Below are positions 18,745 through 26,191 of a DNA stretch of 64,000 nucleotides, one piece after another. The notes beneath the pieces were generated by a model. The model searched no databases, had not been told where the DNA came from, and worked only from the letters and a program-made list of their open reading frames with translations. Source of the stretch: Acidobacteriota bacterium (GTDB lineage Bacteria; Acidobacteriota; Thermoanaerobaculia; Multivoradales; SZUA-115); assembly GCA_024277255.1 (NCBI GenBank), contig JAJRVQ010000063.1, positions 1 to 64,000 of the forward strand, read 5' to 3'. Position 1 is the first letter of the stretch. Each line of letters opens with the position of its first letter. Made by a program: the position numbers and the translations under genes.

Positions 18745-19962
18745 ACCGAGGCTCTTCCCCGCCTCGTCGCTCGCGGCCTGGCTCAGCGTCTACGCGTGAT
18801 GCCCGCAGTAGTGGTCACCGGGGCACGACAAACCGGCAAGAGCACCTTGGTCCAGAATCTCATCCAAGATCATCGAGACTACTTCTCGCTCGATGATTTG
18901 GACGTCATCGACGCGGCACGTCGCGACCCCGACCTGCTCGTAGGTGGTTCCCGGCCGGTGACGCTGGACGAGGTGCAGCGCGAACCCAACCTCCTGCTCG
19001 CCGTGAAGAGGGCAATCGACAAGAGGCGCGAGCCCGGCCGTTTCCTGCTCACCGGCTCGGCAAACCTGCTCCTCATGCGCAAAGTCTCTGAGTCGCTGGC
19101 AGGTCGGGCAAGTTACCTCACTCTGTGGCCGATGACCCGACGCGAGCAGCACGGGCTGGGGCGCTGCGGACTCTGGGAGCAACTGCTCGCCACCCGCGAC
19201 GAGGACTGGCTCGAGCTCCTTGCCGACCACCCCGCTGAACCCGAGGACTGGCGCTCGCTCGCTCGCCGAGGCGGTTTCCCGACCCCCGCCCTGAACCTAA
19301 CCAAGGCCACCGATCGAGCGATCTGGTTCGATGGCTATGTCCGCACCTACCTTGAAGCCGACCTGCAGAATCTCTCCGCCGTGGCAGCGCTACCTGACTT
19401 CCGACGGCTAATGCGCGCCGCCTGCTGCAGGCTCGGCCAACTCGTCAACCAGACAGAGCTGGGCCGCGACGTGGCCTTGCCACAGCCCACCGTGCATCGC
19501 TATCTCAACCTCTTGGAGACCTCCTACCTTCTGGTACGCCTGCCCGCCTACGCGGTGAATCGAACCAAGCGACTCATCAAGACTCCCAAGCTCTATTGGG
19601 GAGACACCGGCACAGCCCTGCACCTGGCGCAGCCGTCAGAACCGGGCGGTGCGCACCTGGAAAACCTGATTCTTGCCGACCTTCTGGCCTGGCGCGACGC
19701 ACGGCTGGACCACGCCGAACTCTTCTACTGGCGCACCACCCTCGGCGAGGAAATCGACCTGGTCATTGAAGCCGGTGAGCAACTCATCCCCATCGAGGTC
19801 AAGACCTCCAGCCGGCCACGCCTCGCCGACACCCGACATCTGCGCACCTTCCGCTCCGAGTATGGCGACCAGGCCCGCGCCGGACTCCTCCTCCACTGCG
19901 GCAAGACCCTCCAGTGGATTGCGCCCGATGTGCTGGCGGTGCCTTGGTGGCGAGTTCTCTGA
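18739..19962 (+). CDS. AAA ATPase with DUF4143 domain
   Basis: The 407-residue protein has an N-terminal P-loop (VVVTGARQTGKSTL), Walker B-like VTLDEVQREPNLL and sensor LLTGSANLLLM, typical of the AAA_14 domain. A C-terminal DUF4143 domain has a winged-helix-like part (PQPTVHRYLNLLETSYLL) and a nuclease-like fold (LYWGDTGTAL, EIDLVIEAGEQLIPIEVK). The E-D/E-K pattern IDLVIE...IEVK resembles the restriction-nuclease-like core. The function of this widespread family is uncertain, and it is often found in mobile or defence-linked regions. Confidence 0.88.
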   Translation: MNTEALPRLVARGLAQRLRVMPAVVVTGARQTGKSTLVQNLIQDHRDYFSLDDLDVIDAARRDPDLLVGGSRPVTLDEVQREPNLLLAVKRAIDKRREPGRFLLTGSANLLLMRKVSESLAGRASYLTLWPMTRREQHGLGRCGLWEQLLATRDEDWLELLADHPAEPEDWRSLARRGGFPTPALNLTKATDRAIWFDGYVRTYLEADLQNLSAVAALPDFRRLMRAACCRLGQLVNQTELGRDVALPQPTVHRYLNLLETSYLLVRLPAYAVNRTKRLIKTPKLYWGDTGTALHLAQPSEPGGAHLENLILADLLAWRDARLDHAELFYWRTTLGEEIDLVIEAGEQLIPIEVKTSSRPRLADTRHLRTFRSEYGDQARAGLLLHCGKTLQWIAPDVLAVPWWRVL

Positions 19963-20153
19963 GGGAACAACGGGCGCCTGCTGACGACCGACTCAACGTC
20001 TTCTCTCCTCGAAAGATGACAAGTTTCACCGCGATATTCGGCGTTAGTGGATGGGCAGCGAGCTTCTTCGCAAGTACGAAGCTCAAGAGCCCCCTAAGTC
20101 GCTAGCTGTAGGGCGACTCCGACCCCAGTCCGCCGAAACAGAGGAGACTCGAA

Positions 20154-20510
20154 ATGAGCCGAACCGCCAAGAAAACCACCTCCGCCCTATTCGCCCTCTT
20201 GATCCTCGCTGCGGTCGCGTTGCTACCAGGGACCAGCGAGGCGGCTAGCACAGCAGGACCTCACCCGAAGTTCATTGCTGGACAACCACCAAGGCAACCA
20301 CTTGCACCAGGCCAAATTACACTGGGTAGCACTGTAGAGTGCAATTTCTACTGCTTCAAATCAAGCACCCCCGTCCATCAAGTTGTCCTATCTTGTCAAG
20401 CTTTTGCCAGCCTTGGGTCATCGACTACCTTGGCTCCCTACATCTGCCCCGACGGGAACACCGCCAAAGTCATTTGCGTCATCGACGACCCCCTAACGTG
20501 CCAACCATAG
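20154..20510 (+). CDS. Small secreted cysteine-containing protein
   Basis: This is a 118-residue precursor with a strong Shine-Dalgarno (GAGGAG) before the ATG. The signal peptide is MSRTAKKTTSALFALLILAA with cleavage near SEA-AS. The mature part has six cysteines (ECNFYC, LSC, YIC, VIC, LTC), an even number that suggests three disulphides. It shares the size class and export logic of the peptides near 1177-1722, but no alignable sequence was seen. No family recognised; it is bordered downstream by a 21-bp inverted repeat. Confidence 0.65.
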   Translation: MSRTAKKTTSALFALLILAAVALLPGTSEAASTAGPHPKFIAGQPPRQPLAPGQITLGSTVECNFYCFKSSTPVHQVVLSCQAFASLGSSTTLAPYICPDGNTAKVICVIDDPLTCQP

Positions 20511-20562
20511 CGGTGCCAGTCTGAAAAGTGTCACCTGCCCAGATAGGTGCTGCTGCTTGAGT

Positions 20563-20619
20563 GGTGCCACACCAATGGTAAGTCGCTTGCAGTCAGCAAC
20601 TTACCATTGGTGTGGCACC
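20563..20619. repeat. Perfect 21-bp inverted repeat
   Basis: The arm at 20563-20583, starting GGTGCCACACCAATGG, is exactly complementary to the arm at 20599-20619, ending CATTGGTGTGGCACC; the loop is 15 nt. It lies between convergent genes, so it can serve as a bidirectional terminator. The outer GGTGCCAC/GTGGCACC ends recur at 21355-21597, which suggests a dispersed repeat family. Confidence 0.75.
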
Positions 20620-20630
20620 CTTCACGGACA

Positions 20631-21032
20631 TCAGTAGGTGATCAGCTCAAGGCCAGGGATGTCTTGGAAGTGCTTGGTGTTGCGCGTCGCCAAGGGAGCC
20701 GCATGGCGGACGGCCCAGGCGGCGATCCAGAGGTCGGGCTTTGAGCGGCCGGCTAGAGCGGAGTCACGGCGCAGGTGAGCCACGATCCGCGCGTAGCGAA
20801 GTGCCGTTTCAACGCCCACCGAACCGACTCGAAAGAGTCTCAAGAATTGCAGAGAGTCCGCCAACCGTTGTGGCGAGATGGAGGCTCCACCTTCGAGAAA
20901 CTCGCCGGCGGCGTGGGCGGGAACGGCGAACTCTTCGCCCGGATGGGCGGCCAGCAAGACTCTGGCTGGTGAGGCAGTGTGGTTCTTCTCTCTCCACAGA
21001 TCCACCAGAAAGGTGGTGTCAACGCAGATCAA
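20631..21032 (-). CDS. vapC: PIN-domain ribonuclease toxin (VapC family)
   Basis: The product has about 133 residues. Core PIN acidic residues are visible: VDTTFLVD at the N-terminus, Glu in AAGEFLEG, Asp in KPDLWIAAWA, and the closing LATRNTKHF. The start is placed at TTG 21032, because family members begin just before the first Asp and GGGAAGAG precedes it. It overlaps the antitoxin gene by 14 nt. VapC toxins cleave tRNA or rRNA when released from the antitoxin. Confidence 0.82.
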   Translation of the reverse strand: MICVDTTFLVDLWREKNHTASPARVLLAAHPGEEFAVPAHAAGEFLEGGASISPQRLADSLQFLRLFRVGSVGVETALRYARIVAHLRRDSALAGRSKPDLWIAAWAVRHAAPLATRNTKHFQDIPGLELITY

Positions 21033-21270
21033 GCTCTTCCCACCGCTCCTTGGCCCGATTCTCGGCGACAACCTCCAAGAACTGCTCCGAATCGACCTCG
21101 GATAACGGCGCGATGCGTGAGAGTCCTCGCAGAATGTCACCGCTGGTGTGCGCTGAGGCGACCTCCACCAAGAGACGGTCAATCGCCTTGGAGAACGACT
21201 CACTTTCGCGCTTGGACGCCGCCAAGCGTTCGTAGACCCGAGTATCCACAGCGATGGTCTTCGTACTCAT
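21019..21270 (-). CDS. vapB: VapB-type antitoxin
   Basis: This 83-residue protein has an N-terminal MSTKTIAVDTRVYERLAASK segment typical of ribbon-helix-helix or AbrB-like antitoxins (strand, then helix), followed by ESESFSKAIDRLL. It is directly upstream of and overlaps the PIN-domain toxin gene, as in vapBC operons. The antitoxin should bind the promoter palindrome just upstream. Confidence 0.8.
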   Translation of the reverse strand: MSTKTIAVDTRVYERLAASKRESESFSKAIDRLLVEVASAHTSGDILRGLSRIAPLSEVDSEQFLEVVAENRAKERWEELDLR

Positions 21271-21271
21271 G

Positions 21272-21289
21272 ACATGTAATTTTGCATGT
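21272..21289 (-). promoter_or_regulatory. Putative vapBC operator palindrome
   Basis: ACATG at 21272-21276 and CATGT at 21285-21289 form an inverted repeat separated by 8 nt, immediately upstream of the antitoxin start at 21270. Position and symmetry fit autoregulation by a VapBC complex. Confidence 0.4.
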
Positions 21290-21354
21290 AGAAGCCGGCC
21301 ATGTCAAGGACTCGCGACCAGACCACCGAAAGGTGCTCAGAAAAGTGCAGAAAA

Positions 21355-21610
21355 GTGCCACGCGATTCGCAAGTCATTCGGATTCAGTGACTTGACATAA
21401 GAGGGCACCTTCCGGTTCCTCTTCCCTTGACTGTTTTCGAGGAGCCATCCGAAGCGCAAGCCGTTTAGATTCATTGACTTGACACAGGGGTGGCGCCAAA
21501 CACCAAGAGCTTGAAGCGAAGGAACGGCTAGTGCCGGCTTACGAAACGAGTGGCACCTCGATAGCTTAGCCCTGCGACTTGCGAATCGGGTGGCACCTCG
21601 ATAGGCACCT
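21355..21610. repeat. REP-like repeat cluster with inverted and direct repeats
   Basis: The sequence starting GTGCCACGCGATTCGC at 21355-21375 and its reverse complement at 21576-21596 match at 20 of 21 positions. Inside are two imperfect direct repeats (21362-21409 and 21450-21498) sharing GATTCAxTGACTTGACA and ending in GGCACC or GGCGCC. Two copies of GTGGCACCTCGATAG follow (21550 and 21590). This 485-bp region between vapB and the next gene has no credible coding sequence and looks like a REPIN or MITE remnant. Confidence 0.6.
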
Positions 21611-21755
21611 CGATAGCAGTACCCACTGGCTTTCATAGGGGAAAACCCTCCGCCGGTGACTCCCTTCATTCCAGAAGATCCATTCTGCTGCCCCTCAATC
21701 AGCGAAACACCTAGTGTGTTGGCCGGAATCCCCGGCCAACGGAAAGGGGAGATCT

Positions 21756-23021
21756 ATGCATCGTTCCGTACCCCGAGGCCGGCCTCGCCGGGTGGGCCTC
21801 CAACTGGCGGTGATCGTCGGGCTTTCTTGCCTGGCTGCCCTCGCCGCCCACGCCGACGGCAGCGCACGGCGAGTCACCGAGGCAACCATTAAGCCTGGGG
21901 CTATCGCGCCCGCTCCCGCCATACCCCAGCCATGGCCGCCCGTGCTCCAGGTGTTCAACGACGACTTCGAGTCGGGCAACACTTACGCCAGCTACACCGC
22001 GCTCGGTGGCGCGAGCGTCAACATCGCCAATGGCCAGCTCACCATCTCGATACCCGACGGAGCGCCGCCGGGCACCGCCGGCATGCGCATGCGCTTCCCG
22101 CGCGGCGGAAAAGACGTGCGCTGCACCGAGTTCGACGGCATCACCATGCCGGATGTCGGCGACGGAGAAGTGAGCTGGAAGCTCTTCGGCTACGACAGCA
22201 ACGGCAACGAAATCGAGCTCGCCGAGTTCATCTGGACCGAGGAAGATCCACTGACCGAGGGCCCCCGCGAACTCAGAGTGATCAAGAAGAAGAGTGACGG
22301 CTCGATCAAGGGCGTGAAGATCAACGGCGCTGCCGGCAAGAAGCACGGCGACATCGACAAGATTCGCTGGGACACCAAGTGGTTCTCGTCGAAAGTCCAG
22401 GCGGAGATCACCTTCAAGGATGGCACCACCGCATCCTCGGACTGGGTCGATCCACCACCCGCCGGCTTTGCCGGTTTCGATCTGACTGCCACCTTCATCG
22501 GTCTCGGTGAAGATGCCGGAGAGATCTCGATGGACGGCACCGGCGGCACCGAGGTGCATACCGACGAATATCAGCCCTACGAACCAATCCGCATCGCCCA
22601 GTTCTCCGAGCCCCGCCTCACCGCGCTGTTCCCCCACTGGTTGGTGCAGACCCGCAACGCCGAAGACATCGTGGTCGCCACCGTCGAGCGAGTTGGCCGG
22701 AGGGTCAACATCGACAGCCCTCTCGACCCCAGGCCGCGCATCGCGGTGCGCTACTTCCTGGACGAGTCGCTGATGGGCACCGCGCCCAGCAGCCAATTCA
22801 CCGTCTATCACGCGCTCGACAAGCCGGAGCAAGCAGCTCGCTTCCAACCCGGATCGAAGCTGATCCTCTACCTGCTGCGCGGTAACACGCGCCCCGGCGC
22901 GAGCACGCCCCTCTGGTATTGGGACATCGATCGCCCCTCCGGCGTCGTGGCCTTCACCGAGCAGAACCGCCGAGCCGTCGTCTCGCGGATTCGCGTGATT
23001 CAAGGAGACTCAGGAGAATGA
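21756..23021 (+). CDS. Secreted protein of unknown function
   Basis: This is a 421-residue protein. The ATG at 21756 is preceded by GGAAAGGGGA at 21741-21750. It has a signal peptide (VGLQLAVIVGLSCLAALAAHA) and a segment NDDFESGNTYASY just after it that resembles the FESGDTSAWS tail seen in another protein here. The middle is rich in Asp/Gly/Lys beta-type sequence; the C-terminal half (RNAEDIVVATVERVGRRV, KLILYLLRG) resembles domains that report secreted-protein quality in matrixin-type proteins. It overlaps the metallopeptidase-like gene by 4 nt (ATGA). No family assigned. Confidence 0.7.
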   Translation: MHRSVPRGRPRRVGLQLAVIVGLSCLAALAAHADGSARRVTEATIKPGAIAPAPAIPQPWPPVLQVFNDDFESGNTYASYTALGGASVNIANGQLTISIPDGAPPGTAGMRMRFPRGGKDVRCTEFDGITMPDVGDGEVSWKLFGYDSNGNEIELAEFIWTEEDPLTEGPRELRVIKKKSDGSIKGVKINGAAGKKHGDIDKIRWDTKWFSSKVQAEITFKDGTTASSDWVDPPPAGFAGFDLTATFIGLGEDAGEISMDGTGGTEVHTDEYQPYEPIRIAQFSEPRLTALFPHWLVQTRNAEDIVVATVERVGRRVNIDSPLDPRPRIAVRYFLDESLMGTAPSSQFTVYHALDKPEQAARFQPGSKLILYLLRGNTRPGASTPLWYWDIDRPSGVVAFTEQNRRAVVSRIRVIQGDSGE

Positions 23022-23554
23022 AACTATCCAAACAGATCCTGCTCTATGCCGGAGCACTACTACTTAGCGGTCTCCTCTCGGTGAATCCAGCCTCGGCCAC
23101 CATCGTGGTTGACGGAGACGCCGCTTTCCAAGAAGCTGTCGAAGACTGTCTGAACAAAATCTCGCAGTCGGGCGGCGCCGCCGCGGACAACTTGAACAAC
23201 CTCCTCAATTCGGGCAACACTCATTCCATCTCGCAGGGATCGGGTAACTCGAACACCGCGTCCAACGCCGCCAACTCCACCAATGGTACCGGCACTGGAT
23301 CGAGCACCAAATGGAGTCCGACTAAGAAGGGCAAGTACAAGAACGACACCACCGAACGCGACCCCTGCGCATCCCTCGCGCACGAACTCTCGCACGCGGC
23401 GGACGCCGATGCTGGGACTACAGACCTATCTTCAGGCCACAATGGCATCCTTGAGGCTGAGATCAAGGCCAGTGGAGTTGAGAACGAATACCGCGCGAAT
23501 CAGACCCCACCGTTGCCGAAGCGAAACAAGTACTGCGGCTCTAGTCTGCCTTGA
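23018..23554 (+). CDS. Secreted M91-like zinc metallopeptidase candidate
   Basis: This 178-residue protein starts at ATG 23018, preceded by CAGGAG. A signal peptide (ILLYAGALLLSGLLSVNPASA) leads into a Ser/Asn/Gly-rich linker (about residues 60-105) and a C-terminal domain with the zinc motif HELSH in ASLAHELSHAAD. Further on come GILEAEIKA and VENEYRANQ. The 'HExxH ... E ... EN..R' order resembles M91-type effector metallopeptidases and C-terminal domains of polymorphic toxins. Two cysteines (DPC and KYC) could form a disulphide. Classification is by motif only. Confidence 0.6.
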   Translation: MKLSKQILLYAGALLLSGLLSVNPASATIVVDGDAAFQEAVEDCLNKISQSGGAAADNLNNLLNSGNTHSISQGSGNSNTASNAANSTNGTGTGSSTKWSPTKKGKYKNDTTERDPCASLAHELSHAADADAGTTDLSSGHNGILEAEIKASGVENEYRANQTPPLPKRNKYCGSSLP

Positions 23555-23573
23555 GAAACAGGAGATCATCAAC

Positions 23574-24239
23574 ATGAACACAGCAAAATCGATCCGAGTT
23601 CTCCTTGTGCTGGCTTTGACCGTGTGCTTGGCTAGCCTTGGACCCTCTACTCTTGCTCAGAGCGACGAAGATGCGAGAGCAGGCCGCGCAACCTCGATCA
23701 TCGCTAACCCTGGCACACCCGTGATTTCCCCAATCCAACCCACAGCCTTTTTCAAGGTAGACCTCTCGGCGGCACCCTCTAAGCCCAGCTACTATTCCGG
23801 CGAGCCGATCATTCTCGATCTCACACTGACCAACCGCTCCGGCTCCGCGGTCGGGCTCAGCGACATGATTCTGGGTAACATTGTGCTGACTTCCATCCAG
23901 CGCGACGGGACTCGCGTCCTGACCGTGGCGTCCAACAGCGGTTTTGGCGATGGCTTCGGTCCTGAACTCGACACCTCCCTAGTGAGTGTGCCCAAGAATG
24001 GAACCCTCAAGACCGAGTGGCGGAGCAGTTACCACGACGACCTCGCGGGTGATGCTCTTCTAACCAGCCAGTACACTCCGGGTCAATCACGCGGCGCCTC
24101 CGTCTTCCACTCTCTGGCTCAACCTGGCACCTACACGCTCACCTTTCACTACAAGTACCCAGGTCCGACTACCTCGTTCTCCGGTCCCGTTTTCAAAGGC
24201 AAGACCAACTCGGTCACGGTGACGTTCACCGTCATGTAA
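23574..24239 (+). CDS. Secreted BsuPI-like (proteinase-inhibitor fold) protein
   Basis: The 221-residue protein starts at ATG 23574 with ACAGGAG upstream. It has a signal peptide (VLLVLALTVCLASLGPSTLA) followed by an Ig-like domain: KPSYYSGEPIILDLTLTNRS near residue 70, PGTYTLTFHYKYPG and a final beta strand (NSVTVTFTVM). This layout resembles the BsuPI intracellular proteinase inhibitor domain and related Ig-like adhesive modules. It is the last gene of the operon and follows the metallopeptidase candidate by 19 nt, so it could restrain that enzyme. Confidence 0.55.
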   Translation: MNTAKSIRVLLVLALTVCLASLGPSTLAQSDEDARAGRATSIIANPGTPVISPIQPTAFFKVDLSAAPSKPSYYSGEPIILDLTLTNRSGSAVGLSDMILGNIVLTSIQRDGTRVLTVASNSGFGDGFGPELDTSLVSVPKNGTLKTEWRSSYHDDLAGDALLTSQYTPGQSRGASVFHSLAQPGTYTLTFHYKYPGPTTSFSGPVFKGKTNSVTVTFTVM

Positions 24240-24258
24240 GAGACGAGTCGAAACTCCT

Positions 24259-24289
24259 ACAGGGCCGGCCTCGCGCCGGCCCTGTTTGT
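24259..24289 (+). terminator. Rho-independent terminator
   Basis: ACAGGGCCGGC at 24259-24269 pairs perfectly with GCCGGCCCTGT at 24275-24285, loop of 5 nt, followed by TTTGT. It lies 20 bp after the upstream stop and before the end of the convergent sulfatase gene. Confidence 0.85.
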
Positions 24290-24319
24290 ATGCCCCGCCA
24301 ACACGCACCACCCGTTGCG

Positions 24320-26191
24320 CTAGTCGTTCAGATAACCCAGTGCGCGCAGCCGCGCACGCTCCTCTTCGCTCATCTGCTGCTGGCGCTCGCCCGCCTCGAC
24401 GAGTTGGGCAGCCCAGTGCTGCTCGTCTGCCTTGCGCTTGGCGATCACCTCTTCCAGCCGGCTGAACTCGGCCGGTAGTTCGTCGACCAGATTGTGCATC
24501 TCACCAGGATCGGCAGTGAGATCGAAGAGCCACCGTTCGCCCTCCAAGCGGCCCAAGACCGCTTTCCATCGTCCCTCGATCACCGCGTCGAAGTTGGCGC
24601 CGGTGAAGATCGGGCGCTCCGAGCGCCGGCGCAAGAGGTGGGCGCCCGGCAATCCCGTGGTGTCCATCCCCAACTCCTCCAACAGAGTCGGCACCACGTC
24701 GAGCGCGCTGCTCGGCACCGTGACTTTCTCTCCTGCCCTCTCGCCACCGGGCCACTTGATGAGCAGAGGGACCCGTATCTCCTCTTGCCATGGATGGCCG
24801 TGCAGGAGCTGGGCGTGCTCGTAAAAGGACTCTCCGTGATCGCTGGTCAGGACGATCAGCATGTTGTCGAACAGGCCACGTTGCGCAAGGCCCGCGAAGA
24901 GCGCCGCCAGCTGGCTGTCCAGAGTGTCAACTCCACGGTCGTAGAGATAGCGCAGGATCTTCTCTTCACCTGCAAGCGCGGCAACGGTCCCGCTATTGAT
25001 CGCCTGTAGGAGCATCGATGAGCAATGTCCCTCTCGACAACCGTAGCTCTCCAACCCGAAGCGTTGAGCGACATGCAGGGGCCGCACTCCCGGCCCCTCG
25101 TAGGGGAGGCGCCGGTAGTCGGAATGCGGCTCGAAGGTGTGCAAGAAGTAGAAGAACGACCGATCGCGATGCTCATCCACCCAGTTGAGGGTCTGGCGTA
25201 CGCTCTGCCCCAGCGTCCAATGGACGGAGCGGTACTGGTCGAATCCGCGGCCAAAACCAAATCGAGGATCGAGCCAAAAGCAATCGAAGACCAACCCCGC
25301 AGTGGCGAAGCCCTGTGCCCTGAAGCGTTCGGCCAAGGTGGGAACCGCGGGATGGATGGCGCGTTTGCCGTTGTCGGCCCCGTGGACCCGATGCGGCTGG
25401 CCGGTGAGCAACGCCGCGTGCGAAGGCTGCGTCCACGCGGCCGCGGAATAGTGCGGCAAAAAGATCTGGGCCGCGCCCGCGAAACGATCCAGACCAGGCG
25501 TCGGATGGCTTCCGCCCAACACCGACAAGGCATCCTCGCGCAGTGTGTCTACCGAAATCAGCAGCACCTGAGCCGGAGTACCCTTGCGAGCGGCTCTGCG
25601 CGGCAAGAGCTTGACTTCGGGACGGACTACCTGCGTCCAATGCTCGACATAGATATCCTGGAGGTAGAGCGTTCGTCCCGCCGGCAAAGTCGCGGTAAGA
25701 CGTAGCGTGACCTGGCGATTGGCCAAACCGGCGAGGTCTACCTGGTGGCGTTGCCACTTGGAAAATGCTGACACCGGAAACTCTGCGCGCACAGCAGGGT
25801 TCTCTCCCGACCCACGCTGCGAGGCCGGTGAGGAATCGACCACCGTCACCCGCAGCGTGCCGGCTCCACCTGAGCCTTCGAGCGGCCGGCTGGCGCAGGT
25901 CGAAATAACCAACCGCGCCGACTCCCCCAGCAGACCCGTAACGGAGAACTCCTCGCCACCGCGCATCGGCCGCACGAAGCGATTCTCATCGGCGCATGAG
26001 AACTCGCCCGCCGGCTCCGCCTGTCCCATGTTCGAGCGCAAGCCGGCTGTGGTCACCCAATCCACGAAGCGCGGTCGGCGCGGCGGCGCCTGCCGGCACG
26101 AGGCGACCAGCACGGCCAAGGCGATCGCGACCACCACCTTACCCAAGCGGAGGAGGTGCCACGGCCCGGAGTTGGATCTTGCTGCTAGCAT
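24320..26191 (-). CDS. Sulfatase-family lipoprotein
   Basis: The 623-residue protein has a lipobox after the signal segment (AIALAVLVASC). An N-terminal beta domain of about 180 residues precedes the alkaline-phosphatase-like sulfatase domain, which begins VLLISVDTLREDALS. The catalytic motif reads WTQPSHAALLTG: the usual Cys or Ser of C/S-x-P-x-R is replaced, so formylglycine cannot form there. Metal-site residues appear in LTSDHGESFYEH. Similar Thr-type members include phosphoglycerol-transferase relatives, so hydrolysis of sulfate esters is uncertain. Confidence 0.85.
   Translation of the reverse strand: MLAARSNSGPWHLLRLGKVVVAIALAVLVASCRQAPPRRPRFVDWVTTAGLRSNMGQAEPAGEFSCADENRFVRPMRGGEEFSVTGLLGESARLVISTCASRPLEGSGGAGTLRVTVVDSSPASQRGSGENPAVRAEFPVSAFSKWQRHQVDLAGLANRQVTLRLTATLPAGRTLYLQDIYVEHWTQVVRPEVKLLPRRAARKGTPAQVLLISVDTLREDALSVLGGSHPTPGLDRFAGAAQIFLPHYSAAAWTQPSHAALLTGQPHRVHGADNGKRAIHPAVPTLAERFRAQGFATAGLVFDCFWLDPRFGFGRGFDQYRSVHWTLGQSVRQTLNWVDEHRDRSFFYFLHTFEPHSDYRRLPYEGPGVRPLHVAQRFGLESYGCREGHCSSMLLQAINSGTVAALAGEEKILRYLYDRGVDTLDSQLAALFAGLAQRGLFDNMLIVLTSDHGESFYEHAQLLHGHPWQEEIRVPLLIKWPGGERAGEKVTVPSSALDVVPTLLEELGMDTTGLPGAHLLRRRSERPIFTGANFDAVIEGRWKAVLGRLEGERWLFDLTADPGEMHNLVDELPAEFSRLEEVIAKRKADEQHWAAQLVEAGERQQQMSEEERARLRALGYLND

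Noticed and set aside
21711-23003. Open frame of 430 codons on the minus strand
   Set aside because: The plus-strand gene here has a strong ribosome binding site, a signal peptide and an overlap with the next gene; the minus frame has none.
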